Source: Lentisphaeria bacterium (GTDB lineage: Bacteria > Verrucomicrobiota > Lentisphaeria > Victivallales > Victivallaceae). From it: a DNA stretch of 64,000 bases. Position numbers and translations under genes: made by a program. Below, in pieces: positions 22,792 to 33,462 of the stretch; the stretch's first letter is position 1, and every line of letters begins with the position of its first letter. The notes beneath the pieces are model-generated. The model was given only the letters and a program-made list of their open reading frames with translations. It did not search any database and had not been told where the DNA came from. The DNA lies in assembly GCA_022009855.1 (NCBI GenBank), contig CP091727.1, positions 1-64,000 of the forward strand, given 5' to 3'.

Positions 22792-22824
22792 AAATGCGCA
22801 AAAAGTGTATTTTATTGCGCATTT
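22792..22824. promoter_or_regulatory. 10-bp perfect inverted repeat, candidate AraC operator
   Basis: AAATGCGCAA (22792-22801) and TTGCGCATTT (22815-22824) are perfect inverted copies separated by 13 bases. They lie 8 bases upstream of a promoter for the GH43-like gene, in the divergent region shared with the AraC gene. Confidence 0.6.
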
Positions 22825-22831
22825 TATCTCT

Positions 22832-22859
22832 TTGCAAACAGAGCTTCTCCGAGTATAAT
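22832..22859 (+). promoter_or_regulatory. sigma70-type promoter of GH43-like cassette
   Basis: TTGCAA (22832-22837), a 16-base spacer, and TATAAT (22854-22859), 26 bases before the ATG. Confidence 0.7.
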
Positions 22860-22884
22860 AGATAGAAAACACAGGGAGAATTTC

Positions 22885-23840
22885 ATGGAGCACTTCGACC
22901 CGGCACAATTACCTTGCCCCATTCTTCTGCGGGGAGACGCCCGGACCGCCTACCGCGATCCGGCGGTCTTTTACCGCGACGGCTGGTTCCATCTCTTTTC
23001 ACGCTGGTGGAAATCGGCGATGACAACCTGCCCTTCCTCTATCTGGCGACTACCCGGAGCCGCGACTTGATTCACTTCACGCCTATTCGAAAACTCACCG
23101 AAGCCGACCGGGCGAAGAACTACTCCAGCCCCGGCTGCGTGATCGAATTCAACGGCGAATACCACCTTTGTCTGCAGAGCTACTGCCGCGAAAACGGCGA
23201 GAAGTACGGCAACGCCAACAGCCGGCTCTACCGGATGCACTCCCGCGACCTCGTCACCTGGAGCAGGCCGGAACTCCTCCGCGTCAAGGGCGACGCGATC
23301 CCCGACGCGCAGGCGGGGCGCATGATCGACCCGTTTCTGCTGCGATGCGACGACGACAGCGGCCCCCTCTTCTACTGTTTCTTCAAGCAGAACGGCATCT
23401 CCCGCTCGGTGAGTCGCGACCTCATCCACTGGAATTTTCTCGGCTCCTGCGACGGCGGCGAAAATGTGTGCATCATTCGGGACGGCGATGAATTCCTGAT
23501 GGTCCACTCTCCGGCGAACGGCATCGCCTTCCGGCGGAGCCGCGACCTCGTCACCTGGCGCGACTGCGGCTGCACCTTCTCGGCAGCGCCGGCTGGGAGT
23601 GGGCGCGCGGCCGGATCACCGCCGGATTTCTCCTCGATCTCCGCGCCGAACCGGAAATCGGCAAAATTCTGCTCTTCTACCACGCCACCGGTCCCGAGGA
23701 TGAGACGAAGATTTTCGACACCCACGCCTGCATCGGCGTCGCCTGGAGCGACGACCTGCGCCGCTGGGAGTATCCGCAGGAACAGAAGGCTTCGAAACAC
23801 CATCTGCAATTCCCCCAAATACCAACGTCTGAACCCATAA
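22885..23840 (+). CDS. GH43/GH32-like five-bladed propeller glycosidase (frameshifted)
   Basis: Beta-propeller glycoside hydrolase of the GH43/GH32 fold. The first blade has [17 protein letters not shown], with the catalytic-base Asp position in RDPAV. Repeated blades carry SRDLIHF, SRDLVTW and SRDLIHW. There is no signal peptide, suggesting intracellular cleavage of imported oligosaccharides. An AGGGAG ribosome binding site precedes the ATG. Frame breaks are at 22996-22999 (T4, five expected) and near 23590. Corrected length is about 318 residues, short for GH43 with no accessory domain. Confidence 0.75.
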
Positions 23841-23856
23841 CCACAGGGAGGCTCTC

Positions 23857-24651
23857 ATGAACGGAACAACCCCCAGAAAATCCGGTGGAAAACGCCGGAG
23901 CCCTAATTTTACTCTTATTGAACTCCTGGTTGTGATTGCGATCATCGCGATCCTGGCCGCCATGCTGCTTCCGGCGCTGAACAAAGCGCGGACGACCGCC
24001 AGGGGCAATCTCCTGCATCAACAATTTCAAACAGTGCGGGATGGCGCTCCGGTTCTACGCCGACGCCCATGGCGAACTGATTCCGCAGCAGGTCAAACTG
24101 CGCGACAAGACTCCCGGCTGGGCCGCCGCGCTGGCCTTCGCCAACCTCCTGCCCCGCACCTACTACAAGGGGAACTGGATCAATACGGCGAAATTCACCC
24201 AGTGCCCGGATGCGATCTACCCCACGCTCCCGATCACCGACACCAACTGCAATGAGTTTCTCAACCGCACCTATGGAATCTTCATGCTGGTCTGCGCTGA
24301 CAGCAGTTTCGAAGAGGAGATCGGCCCGGTCTGGGAGCGGCCGAACGGCGACTGGACCAGCTTTCTCAGCACAAAAAAATCCGCAAGCCCGCGAATACCA
24401 TGATTCTGGGCGACACCTGCAACTCCACCGCCGACTTCGCCACCGGTGACAACTTCAACAAGAACGGCTGGGGGTGGAGCATGGACGGCACCGGTCTGGG
24501 CTACGTCAAGACCTGGCACTCTCCGCGGAACGTCAACGTTCTGTTCGCCGACGGGCACGCCGTCGCACTCGATGTGAAAAAACTGTATCAAACCGCCAAC
24601 AAATGCCGCTACTACTACAACCGGAACGGGCAGAAATGCTCCACTCGATAA
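23857..24651 (+). CDS. H-X9-DG pseudopilin (frameshifted)
   Basis: Prepilin signature [17 protein letters not shown] after a basic leader. The C-terminus has [17 protein letters not shown], a variant of the H-X9-DG motif with ten intervening residues. Frame breaks near 24005 (real frame continues as CINNFKQCG) and in the A7 run at 24374. It is 16 bases after the GH43-like gene and 20 bases before the GH13 gene, so the three form one operon. Confidence 0.85.
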
Positions 24652-24671
24652 CCCGAAGGAGGGAACTTGCC

Positions 24672-26193
24672 ATGAAATTTCTTCTTCTGGCTCTCCCTGT
24701 TCGCAGCGGGCGTCTCCGCCGCCACACCGCAGCCGATCGACAACTCCGCACTTCTTCCTCCGATTCGCCCCGACAGCGAGGTGAAGCTGGAATACTCTCC
24801 GGGCAAGGCGATCGGCCACCCCGACTGGCTCAAAAGTCTGATTCTGGTAGAGCTCAATGTCGAAACCGCCTCCTCCAACCGAAAGTTCAGCGGCATGGCG
24901 GAAATCCTCGACCATCTGGCGGAAACCGGCGTGAACGGCGTCTGGATCACCCCGCTCCATGCGGGCGGGCACTACGGCAACCACGGAATCCACACCATCA
25001 ACAAGCGCCTGACCGGTCCGGGCAGCGACGAGGAGTGCTGGAACCAGGTCAGACAGTTCGTCGACGAGTGTCACAAACGAAACATCCGGGTATTTCTGGA
25101 CGTCATCTCGTGGGGAGTCCGCGAAGATGCTCCGTTGCGGCGGGAGAAGCCGGAGTGGTTCACCGGCGAATTCAAGAAGGAGTGGGATGGCTGGCTTTTT
25201 CGACTGGAGCAACCCGGAGCTGAACGAATGGTTCATCCGCAATCTGGTGCAGTGCATTCTCCGCACCGGCGCCGACGGGTTCCGCTGCGACTGCGGCCCA
25301 AATTTCTGCAAATACGGGCCCCTACCGCGAAGCCCGGACTCGACTGCTGAAACTGGGGCGGAAAGTGATCTTCTTTTCGGAACACGCCAGCTGCCGGCGC
25401 GACACGTTCGACTTTGATCAGAATGCGTTCATTCCGGGGCCGGCCCGCAACCGGACGAAGATGATGGATTGCGACAGTCTGCTGGTCAACAACATCGTCG
25501 ATCTGATCCGGAGCGGCGCGCAGCTCGGCGCGGTGGACGATTACGGAAAACCGGGCGGAACGGAACGCTTCTACGCAATGATGCTCTCCAACCACGACAG
25601 CAAGGGGTACTCGTCGCAGGGGGACATCATCGCCTTCGCCTATCAGGCCATTCTCTCCCCGTTTCTGCCCATCTGGTTTCTCGGAGAGGAGTGGAACAAC
25701 CCCTACCCCCTACCGGCGGGTGCCGCGACGGTGGCTCTACGATCGACGGATCGACACCGACGCCCGGCGGAAACATAGGGAATTCTTCGAAACGGTCAAG
25801 CGGATAATCCGTATCCGGCGGCTCTATCCGGAAATTTTCGAATACTTCCCGGACAATCATCGGGAGTCGAACATCGCCAAAGTGAAAGTGCTTCCGCCGT
25901 GGTTCCGCAACCGGCCGGAGCAGCTCTGTCAGCCCTACGCCCGGTACCGGGGAGACTCCGCGGTTCTGGTCATTCCGAACAACAGCCCGGTTGACGGAAA
26001 CTACACTGTCACGATTCCGTATGAGCTGCTGAAGTTTTCTCCCGGAGAGCGATTTGCCGTCACCGACCTGCTGACCGGGAAGGTGCTTGCCACCGGCACT
26101 GCGGAGGAGTTGAACAAGTTCGATCTCTTCGTGCGGGAAGGCCGTCTGGGCGTCTGTCTCGTCGCCCCGGCCTCCCGCCCGCTCCGCCGCTGA
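24672..26193 (+). CDS. secreted GH13 alpha-amylase-family enzyme (frameshifted)
   Basis: Signal peptide MKFLLLAL, then LFAAGVSAA after a frame break near 24695. The GH13 barrel shows NGVWITPLHAGG, nucleophile Asp in DGFRCDCG, acid Glu in FFSEHA and transition-state Asp in LSNHDSKG, so all three catalytic residues are present. Further breaks lie near 25190, 25320 and 25715. A C-terminal beta domain follows. Corrected length is about 507 residues. It ends 10 bases from the convergent GH39-like gene. It acts on alpha-glucans outside the cell or in the periplasm; exact specificity is unknown. Confidence 0.8.
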
Positions 26194-26203
26194 AGCCGGC
26201 CCT

Positions 26204-29111
26204 TCAGTAGAAGACCACCTGCGGGAACTTCTCCGGCGCGCCGTCGGTGCCCAACCCCGGCGCAAGCTCGATCCACCCCTTGCGGCCGCCCCCGTCGTTG
26301 TCGTTGACGATGAAATTGAAGCGGAATCCGCGGCGGAGCGCAGCGTGATCCATCCGCAGCCAGTAGAGCGGAATCCGCGCCAGATAGTAGGTCCGGCCGT
26401 TGTTCCGGTTGGTCTCCACCCGGATGGCGGGATGCATCTTCGAGGCCAGCTCTTCGGAAGGTGCACTCCAGATGTGATGCAATGCCCTGCCGGAGGCGGA
26501 ACGGGCGAAGCCGATCTTCCAGTTCCGCCCCTCCCCGGGGAAAGAAAGTCCGAACTGAACACTGTCCCCCTTCCACAGATCCGCGGCCGGTTCCACCGGA
26601 TTGTGGCGGTCGTCGGTCACCACCACCTTCAGCAGCAGGTCGTGTTCGCTCACGCCGAGCCACGCGCGGACACTGAGATCCTCCGGGCCACGCCAGTGGA
26701 GATCACGTCTGCCCGGATCCGCCTCGTGCAGTCCTACCACCTGCTCCGCCTGGTCGAGCACAAAATCCGCCTCCCGCCGGAACTCGTGGTCAAACGGAAT
26801 TCCCTTCCCCGCCGTGGCGGCAAGTTCGATCTCCCTTTCCAGCCGGGAATCGATGTATCCAGCTCAAATATTCCGGCCGGACCGGCGGGGAGTTCCAGCG
26901 TCCCCGCAACCCGACGGGTGCTCTCCGGCGCAAGCCGGAGGGTTGCCCCGCCTTCCACATCAACCGGCTTCCGGAGGGCGGCACAAGGCGCACCTCCAGC
27001 GTCCGTTTGAGCGGATTGCGAAAGGTCGCCGTCACCGGCGTAGGCCGCCCCGGCACCAGTACCGGCGGCAGTTCGAGGTCGAAGAGATTTCCGATGTACT
27101 CCGCCCGGGTGGCGTTGCGCAGCTTCAGAATCACCGGCCACTTCTGCGGCGGCAGATAGAGCACGCCGTCACTGATCGCAAGCGGGTGGACGTTGTTCAT
27201 GAGGTCGATCCACTCCGCCGACCCGGCATCGGTCCGGATCAGTTCGCCGAAACCGGTTCCCGCCTCTTGCCAGCACGGCAGCAGCAGCAGCGTATTCCCG
27301 TCGCGGAACCGGTAGAGAGTGGTGCCGTTCCGCGAAAGATCCGCTTCAAAACGGGCTTTTCCGAAATTCGCGGCAAGCGTATTGTAGACCCCGTAGACGA
27401 ATTTCGGCCGGAAGTCGTGCGTGAGCATCCCGTAGTTGTGCTCGCCGTCGCCCGGATTGAATCCGTCATTGCGCAGATCGTACCAGTTGTAGCCGATCGA
27501 ACCGCGCGACCACGCGAAGAGAAGTTTCTGAAACAGGGTGACCGCCTGAAGACGCCGGTCGTTGTTGAGCACGGTGACGGCGGTTTCGTTGGCGTACCAG
27601 GGCACCGTCGTGCCGACCGCCCGGCGCAGCGGCAGAAAACGGTTGTCAATCACGTCGCGGTAGACTGGAAAGAGGCCGTGTTCGTGGTAGGCGTGGATGT
27701 CGAACGCACCGGCACAGCTGCGCAGCACCTTCTCCTGAAACCGGGGATCGCGGATCCGGCGATGTTTCCGGAGCGTGGCGAATCCGGCGGTCAGCACGCG
27801 GGCTTCGGGATCCGCCCTGCGAATCTCCTCCGACGCGGCGCGGAGCAGTTCGCCGTAAGTTTCCGCGTCGAAACGGGCGAAGGTGTCGATATCCGGCTCG
27901 TTCCACACCTCCCAGAACCGGACCCGGCCACGGTAACGCGCCGCCATCGTCGCGACATAGTTGCGCCAGGCGGCAGGCGACGGCGCCGAGCGGGCCCAGT
28001 CGAGCATGGAGCGAGCGGAGCGAACCGTCTCCGGGGCCGCCGCATGGCGCGCGGTGAAGGCGAACATCCCCTGCAGCTGCATGTTCTGTTTCGCCAGCAG
28101 TTCGACGATGCGGTCGAACACCGTGAAATTCCACTTTCCCGGCTGCGGTTCCAGCCCGGCCCACTCCACCGAGTCGCGGAAGATTTTCGCGCCGCAAAGC
28201 GCGGCGGCTTCGATTTCGCGCTCCTGCTCCCGGTAACTCCAGGTCTGGGCATGCGAACAGACGCCGAAGAGAAATCCGCCCGGTTCTCCGGGTGTCGGTC
28301 CCGCCGGCGTCATCGCGACAAAGGAGGAGACGCTCTCACGAACCGGCCGGCCGGGGATTTCCAGCCGGAACCGCACCTCCCAGACGCCCCATGCCGGAAG
28401 CTTTTCCGGAAAGAGCCGGGAGGCGGTTCCGAACGGTTCCAGCACGATCGGCGCCTCATTCCGCAGCGTGCGTCCGAAGAAGTCGGTCAGCGTCACGCCG
28501 AGCCGGATCCGCAGTGTCTCACCGGAACGGTTGGCCAGTTGAAAGCGCGGCGGCTCCAGCGTCCTCTGAAACCACGGGAAATCGATTTCAACCGCCTCCA
28601 GCGGCGGAATCAGGCGGGTCATGTCGGAATTCCGCATCACCAGATGAATCCGGTCGGACTCCGGCCGGATCTCCCAGTGATCGAACCAGGCGCCGGGCGC
28701 GGGGAGTTTCCGGCCCCGCCTCCCAGCGGAGTGTGGCATTTCCCGGAGCAAACGGGCGCGGAGCGAGGCGCACCAGCTTGCCGTCCGCCCCTTCCAGACC
28801 GGAATGACGTTTCCTTTCCCCTCCAAAATCTGCAGTTTCAGCGAAAAACCGGTCAGCGAATGGTAGCGCAACAGCTGGAATTTCCGGTTGCGGATGCGGA
28901 TGGAGTGCCCCTGCCCATTCACCTCCAGCCCGGAATTCCCCGGCGTCAACACGGTCTCGCCGCCGTAGGATTCAACCACCCAGCGCTCGCCGTCGTCAAA
29001 TTGAAACAGCGGCGTGGTGACACTCGTCTTCTCCGGCAGAGAAACCATTTCGGCCGCGGCCCAAAAGGCCATCAGCAGCAAAAATGCGGCGTTAATACTC
29101 TTTTTCATCAT
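26204..29111 (-). CDS. secreted GH39-like glycosidase with C-terminal CBM9-like domain (frameshifted)
   Basis: Starts MMKKSINA with a signal peptide ending around FWAAAE. An N-terminal beta domain precedes a clan GH-A barrel: acid/base Glu in FWEVWNEPD and candidate nucleophile Glu in YANETAV. The C-terminus (26204-26761) is a CBM9-like domain with WKGDSVQFGLSF and RIPLYWL. Two compensating frame breaks near 28790 and 28715 scramble only about 25 residues; others are near 26960 and 26770. Corrected length is about 968 residues. It is third in a regulator, pseudopilin, enzyme operon on the minus strand. Confidence 0.75.
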
Positions 29112-29132
29112 TCTCGAATCCCCGTCCGCGTC

Positions 29133-29855
29133 TTACAGTTTGGAATCCCACTGGTTGTTGGAATTGCTGGTCCAGACGAACGGCGGCCGTGCCAGCGGCA
29201 TCTCATAGACGCCGATGTAATTGCGTACACTTCCGTCACAGAAGGCGACGTTTGCCGTCGTCCTGCCGTTGTGCAGAAACCACGGTTTCCCGTTGTCGTT
29301 GGGAGTCCAGTGCGAGAGCAGCGAGTTGCCGATGTCCCGCCCGACAGCGCGGTTGGCCTCGTCGTAGCAGTCGGCCAGCATCAACGTCTTCGAAGGCGAA
29401 CGGACATTCTTCTTCGGCGGAGTCGAGGAGTCCGCACCGCCGAGAAAGCGGGCATTGTAGCCGTAACAGGAGTATTTGTAAGGGCTGTCTCCGGCGGAGG
29501 TCTCCGGATCGGCATCGTCCCACAGCGCGATCTTGCTCCGGGTCCAGTCGGAGCCGTCCTGCACGTAGCCGGGGCAGAGAAAACGCGAACCGGTCGCATA
29601 TTTGCCGCGCATCAGCCGCCAGGTCCACCAGTTTTTATCCACCGTGTCATATCCGGGCACGAACACGTCGTAGTCGCCCATGTAGAGCGCCATCGTGGTC
29701 CCCAGCTGCTTGAGTTCATTGGCGCAGCTGGCGGTCTTCGCCCGCCCCCGCGCCTTGTTCAGCGCCGGCAGCAGCATCGAGGCCAGAATCGCGATGATCG
29801 CAATCACCACGAGGAGTTCGATCAGAGTAAAATTGCGGGACAATCTCCTTTTCAT
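29133..29855 (-). CDS. H-X9-DG-type pseudopilin
   Basis: Intact, 240 residues. Leader MKRRLSRN, cleavage before [16 protein letters not shown], then [15 protein letters not shown]. The C-terminal motif is [17 protein letters not shown], an H-X11-DG variant. Its ATG overlaps the stop of the GntR regulator by ATGA, so it is translationally coupled to it, and the GH39-like gene starts 22 bases after its stop. Confidence 0.92.
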   Translation of the reverse strand: MKRRLSRNFTLIELLVVIAIIAILASMLLPALNKARGRAKTASCANELKQLGTTMALYMGDYDVFVPGYDTVDKNWWTWRLMRGKYATGSRFLCPGYVQDGSDWTRSKIALWDDADPETSAGDSPYKYSCYGYNARFLGGADSSTPPKKNVRSPSKTLMLADCYDEANRAVGRDIGNSLLSHWTPNDNGKPWFLHNGRTTANVAFCDGSVRNYIGVYEMPLARPPFVWTSNSNNQWDSKL

Positions 29856-30898
29856 TTCGTCACCCTTTCCATCAAAGATTCTCCTTCAAAAAGTTCGATC
29901 TCTTCGGATTGATACAGCAGCCTTTCGTTCCGGCGCCCGCCGGGACAGTATTGAAGCACCAGTTCGCGGATCAGTTCCTCCACCTCCGGATTCCGCACCG
30001 TGGCGAGCGCGGGGGTCATCAGCCGCGCCTCCTGCGTGCCGCCGAAGGAGAAAACCGAAACATCCCGGCCGATTCGGATGCCCGCCTCGAAACAGGCGCG
30101 GTACATTCCGACCGCAACCGGCACCGTCGCGCAGAAGAAGGCGTCGGGCAGCGGATTGTGCGCCAGGAGGTCGCGGCAGAGTTCAACCGCGCAGAACTGT
30201 TTTTCCGAGTAATCCGGAACGCTGCGGGTATGGGCTCGCCCCTGCATGCCGTGCGCGTCGAGAAAGTTCTGCCAGTGCTCGTGCCGCAACGCAAGATCCC
30301 GGGAATACGCCGAGGAGAGAATCTGAATGTAGTCGATGCTCCGGTGGCCCCGTTCAAACAGTTTCTGCATCATCACGTCGACCGAGGAGAGTTTCGCCCC
30401 CTGCAGCGAACGGATCCCGTAAGCGGTGTAATCCTGAAACATCGTGACGATCTTGTCACAGCACTTGCTCATCCGTTCGAGCAGCCGCGGCGGCGGCGTC
30501 TCCGGGAGCTGGATGAAAATCAGGTCGAACCTGCCGTTGAGCGCATCGTCGATGGTGGTGTCGGTGCTGGTGGTGCAGGCGAACACCTTGAGCTGCCCGC
30601 CCAGCTCCAGCACGACCCGGCGGATGGCCAGATGCCATTCGCTGATGTGCCAGAACGGCGTGAGCAGCGCCACCCGGGGGCGGAGTCCCTGTGCGGTTTT
30701 GACCAGCGTCTTTCTGCCGGAAGGATCGCTGGCGAGAATCCCCTGTGTCTTCAGCAGATTGACCGCCTGCCGGGCGGTAAGGTAACTGACCCCCATGTCC
30801 TCCGCCAGCCGGCGGAGATTCGGCAGCTGATTGCCCGGATACTCCCGTGCCGGATCCGGGTGGTGAGAATCTCGCAGATTTCCTGATACTTTGCCACC
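29852..30898 (-). CDS. GntR-type regulator with LacI-like sensor domain (frameshifted)
   Basis: N-terminal winged helix-turn-helix of the GntR kind ([14 protein letters not shown], then [16 protein letters not shown]), followed by a periplasmic-binding-like sensor domain as in LacI ([37 protein letters not shown]). The start is GTG at 30898 with GGAGG eight bases upstream. A frame break near 30850, where one G is missing (CACGGGAG for CACGGGGAG), separates the first 16 residues from the rest. It probably represses its own operon with the pseudopilin and the GH39-like enzyme. Confidence 0.8.
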   Translation of the reverse strand, partial: GGKVSGNLRDSHHPDPAREYPGNQLPNLRRLAEDMGVSYLTARQAVNLLKTQGILASDPSGRKTLVKTAQGLRPRVALLTPFWHISEWHLAIRRVVLELGGQLKVFACTTSTDTTIDDALNGRFDLIFIQLPETPPPRLLERMSKCCDKIVTMFQDYTAYGIRSLQGAKLSSVDVMMQKLFERGHRSIDYIQILSSAYSRDLALRHEHWQNFLDAHGMQGRAHTRSVPDYSEKQFCAVELCRDLLAHNPLPDAFFCATVPVAVGMYRACFEAGIRIGRDVSVFSFGGTQEARLMTPALATVRNPEVEELIRELVLQYCPGGRRNERLLYQSEEIELFEGESLMERVTK

Positions 30899-30914
30899 GA
30901 TACGACCTCCGGAT

Positions 30915-30943
30915 ATTACATATACCGTAATTGATATATATCA
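30915..30943. promoter_or_regulatory. palindromes in the regulator promoter region
   Basis: ATTAC-N7-GTAAT (30915-30931) and the perfect palindrome TGATATATATCA (30932-30943) lie just upstream of the GntR/LacI-like regulator start at 30898. They are candidate autoregulatory operators. Confidence 0.4.
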
Positions 30944-31248
30944 TGTTCGGCATATATTATGATCCAACATCAGCCAAATGTCAAGTCCCATGATGAAAAA
31001 AAGGGAAAATTATGCCGAAAGAGGCGAATCGTCTTTCCCGGCCAGGAGCCGCCGGATGCAGCTTGCCGAGGTGAAAAGCGGAAGAATTCTTCGGAAACGC
31101 GACTTCTGACGGAGAATTCGCGCCGGACGGAAAAAATCTGCCTCCCTTCATTTTTTTGAAGAAAATTTCACGACGCCCTCTTGACATAGCCAGAGAATTG
31201 TGACATAATATAGCAGAGTTCAATCAACCAGTACAGGAGCGACGGGAC
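30944..31248. other. divergent intergenic region
   Basis: About 305 bases between two divergent regulator genes. It holds AT-rich promoter-like sequence next to 30944, a promoter at 31181-31209 for the plus-strand gene, and otherwise nothing that I recognise. Confidence 0.5.
31181..31209 (+). promoter_or_regulatory. sigma70-type promoter of GntR-SBP regulator
   Basis: TTGACA (31181-31186), 17-base spacer, CATAAT (31204-31209), 40 bases before the GTG start. TTGTGACATA repeats TTGACATA within the promoter, a possible operator. Confidence 0.7.
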
Positions 31249-32561
31249 GTGAAAGATAAGCTCTCACAGGTGCGGGAATTTCTGCTGGACGGGATCGAAT
31301 CCGGCCGTTTTCCTCCCAGATCGCAACTCCCCGGCGCCCGGGATATCGCCGCGGAGGTGGGGGGCGTCTTTTCTGCTGGTGCAGCACGCGGTCTCCTCCC
31401 TGGAGCAGGACGGGATCGTCGAATGCGTTTCGCGGCGCGGCACCTACGTTTGTCCGGGCTGGGAACACCGGTTGATCCGCAACCATATGGTGATTCTGAA
31501 AAAAGGAATTTTCCTCCCCTGGCAAAAAGGGATTCGCCGACCTGCTGGCGGAAGAACTCCCGGAACTCCGGCTTGCGCACAACTTTTACCGCGGGATGTT
31601 CGAATTGCGGGTCACCCTCTACCTGCAGGAGCACCGGGATGAATATCTCGACCTCTCCCCTATCTCCCGGAAGGGATCCATGACGAAACCATTTTTTTCA
31701 GTTTCCGTTCCGCGAATTCCGCGAACCGGACGGGCGGGTATTCGGCATTCCCTTCATCTTCTCGCCCCGGGTGGTCTTCTACAACCGGGAGATGCTCGCA
31801 CAGTGCGGCCTTCCCGATCCGGCCCACGACTGGTCATGGGAGTGCTTCCTGGAGTATATCCGGAAACTGCGTCAACGGTTCTGTGCCGACAAGGTTTTAA
31901 ATTACAGCGACGACACCTTTTCTGGATGAATTTTCTGTTTCGCTCCGGCGGGAAACTGATCTCCCGACGGCCGGACGGGACCTACCAGGTCTGCATCGAC
32001 TCCCCGGAGACCATTCACGCCATCACCCTGCTCCAGGAGCTGCGGCGCACCCTGCAGGCCCCCGGAGCGGAAGAACCGGATGCGCCGCCAGCCTCCTTCT
32101 GGCAGGGAACCCATGCCCTGCTGGTGGCGGACCGGGAATTCTACAGTCTCGGACGCGGCAGATCCTTCAATGCCTGGGGAACGGTTCCGCTGCCACTGCT
32201 GCCCGGCGGCACCCGGCTGACGGCACAGGCAACCGATCTCCTCTGCGTCCGCAAAGAGTGTGCCGATAAAAATCTGATCCGCAAATATATTCATTTCCTG
32301 CTCAGCAAACGGGTTCAGAATTACATCGGGAGCCAGTGTTACGGCATTCCGATCCGAATCTCCTCCGCACTGGCAAGCATCGATCAATCCGATCCCCGTG
32401 ACCGGATTTTTCTGGAAGAGATGCAAACCGTCTCCGCGGAATACAACGTCGATTCTCCCACCATTTCCACCGTGCTCCACAACGGCATCAGCCGCATCAT
32501 CGCCTCCGACGAACCGCCCGGCCCGGCGGCAAAAGGCTGGCGGCCGCCATCCGCACCGTGA
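31249..32561 (+). CDS. GntR winged-helix fused to a solute-binding-protein domain (frameshifted)
   Basis: The first about 75 residues are a GntR-type winged helix (SQVREFLLDGIESGRFPP..QLPGARDIAAEVG, then VQHAVSSLEQDGIVECVSRRGTYV). The rest looks like a bacterial extracellular solute-binding protein: FGIPFIFSPRVVFYNREML, AQCGLPDP, DWSWECFLEY and a closing lobe through ISRIIASDE. There is no signal peptide or membrane segment, so it should be cytosolic. Frame breaks are at 31359-31364 (G6, five expected), near 31530, and near 31712 and 31900. It probably senses a sugar and controls the pseudopilin and beta-helix genes downstream. Confidence 0.7.
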
Positions 32562-32646
32562 TGGAGGCGCTGAAACCGGAGGCCGATTTGAAAATGGGAA
32601 ACATCCTTAACAGTTCCGACTATCAAATTCATCCATGGAGGTTGCA

Positions 32647-33447
32647 ATGAAAAAAAGTATCCGTCGAAACAATTCAGAGAAAACTTCATTCACCTTAATT
32701 GAACTTCTTGTAGTAATTGCAATCATTGCAATTCTGGCGGCCATGCTGCTTCCGGCATTGAACAAGGCGCGGGCAACCGCGCAGCGGACCGCCTGCCTCA
32801 CCAATCTCAAGCAGCTTGGTCTGGCCAGCAACGCCTATGCCGACGACAACAACGGTTCGCTTACCATGTACTATCAGGCAGCAGGCTCTCTTTTCAAATA
32901 TGTCTATGGCCCGGCACACTCCTCCTGGGCAAACAGAACGCTTGTCCCCTACATCGGCGGGACGGTCGACGACAGCGTAACCAACGGCGGTGATCTGGGA
33001 AACCGGTTCCGGACGCCCAAAATCGCCGTTTGTCCAACGGGCCGGTACTATGGGAAGGATGAAGAGATCATCCCCAAGAGTCTCCGCGGCAGCGAACTGC
33101 TCAACGCCAGCTACTTCTTCAATGTCTATCTGGTTTCAACTGCAAAAGTTGCCAACAAGACGGATGCCAGCGCCGCAAGATGGCATGTCTTCCGCAAGGT
33201 GAAACGACCTGCCATCCGTCTGCTGGCGGCCGACAACTCCCGGGAAAACTTTGACGGCTCCATCACCAATTCGTTCTACACGATCTTTCAGCAACAGGAG
33301 ATCAGCCGCCGCCACAGAGAGTCCGGCAACATCCTGTACGTCGATCTCCATGTCGATTCCAAACCGCATGCGGAGCTGATGGGCTGCGGCAGCGGTTCCA
33401 ACCGCAGCGCCGACGGCAACTATTTCTGGCACGATGATTACAAATGA
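32647..33447 (+). CDS. H-X9-DG-type pseudopilin
   Basis: Intact, 266 residues from MKKSIRRNN. Signature [17 protein letters not shown] and [12 protein letters not shown]. The C-terminus reads [16 protein letters not shown]: the H-X9 spacing is kept but the final DG is DL. GGAGG precedes the ATG. It is 16 bases from the beta-helix gene. Confidence 0.92.
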   Translation: MKKSIRRNNSEKTSFTLIELLVVIAIIAILAAMLLPALNKARATAQRTACLTNLKQLGLASNAYADDNNGSLTMYYQAAGSLFKYVYGPAHSSWANRTLVPYIGGTVDDSVTNGGDLGNRFRTPKIAVCPTGRYYGKDEEIIPKSLRGSELLNASYFFNVYLVSTAKVANKTDASAARWHVFRKVKRPAIRLLAADNSRENFDGSITNSFYTIFQQQEISRRHRESGNILYVDLHVDSKPHAELMGCGSGSNRSADGNYFWHDDYK

Positions 33448-33462
33448 CGGGAGAGCGGAATC

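Noticed and set aside
26601..29912. 1103-codon plus-strand open frame
   Set aside because: It is antisense to the GH39-like, pseudopilin and GntR genes, whose minus-strand frames carry clear motifs. High-GC codon use makes such shadows long; its translation has low complexity and no domain.
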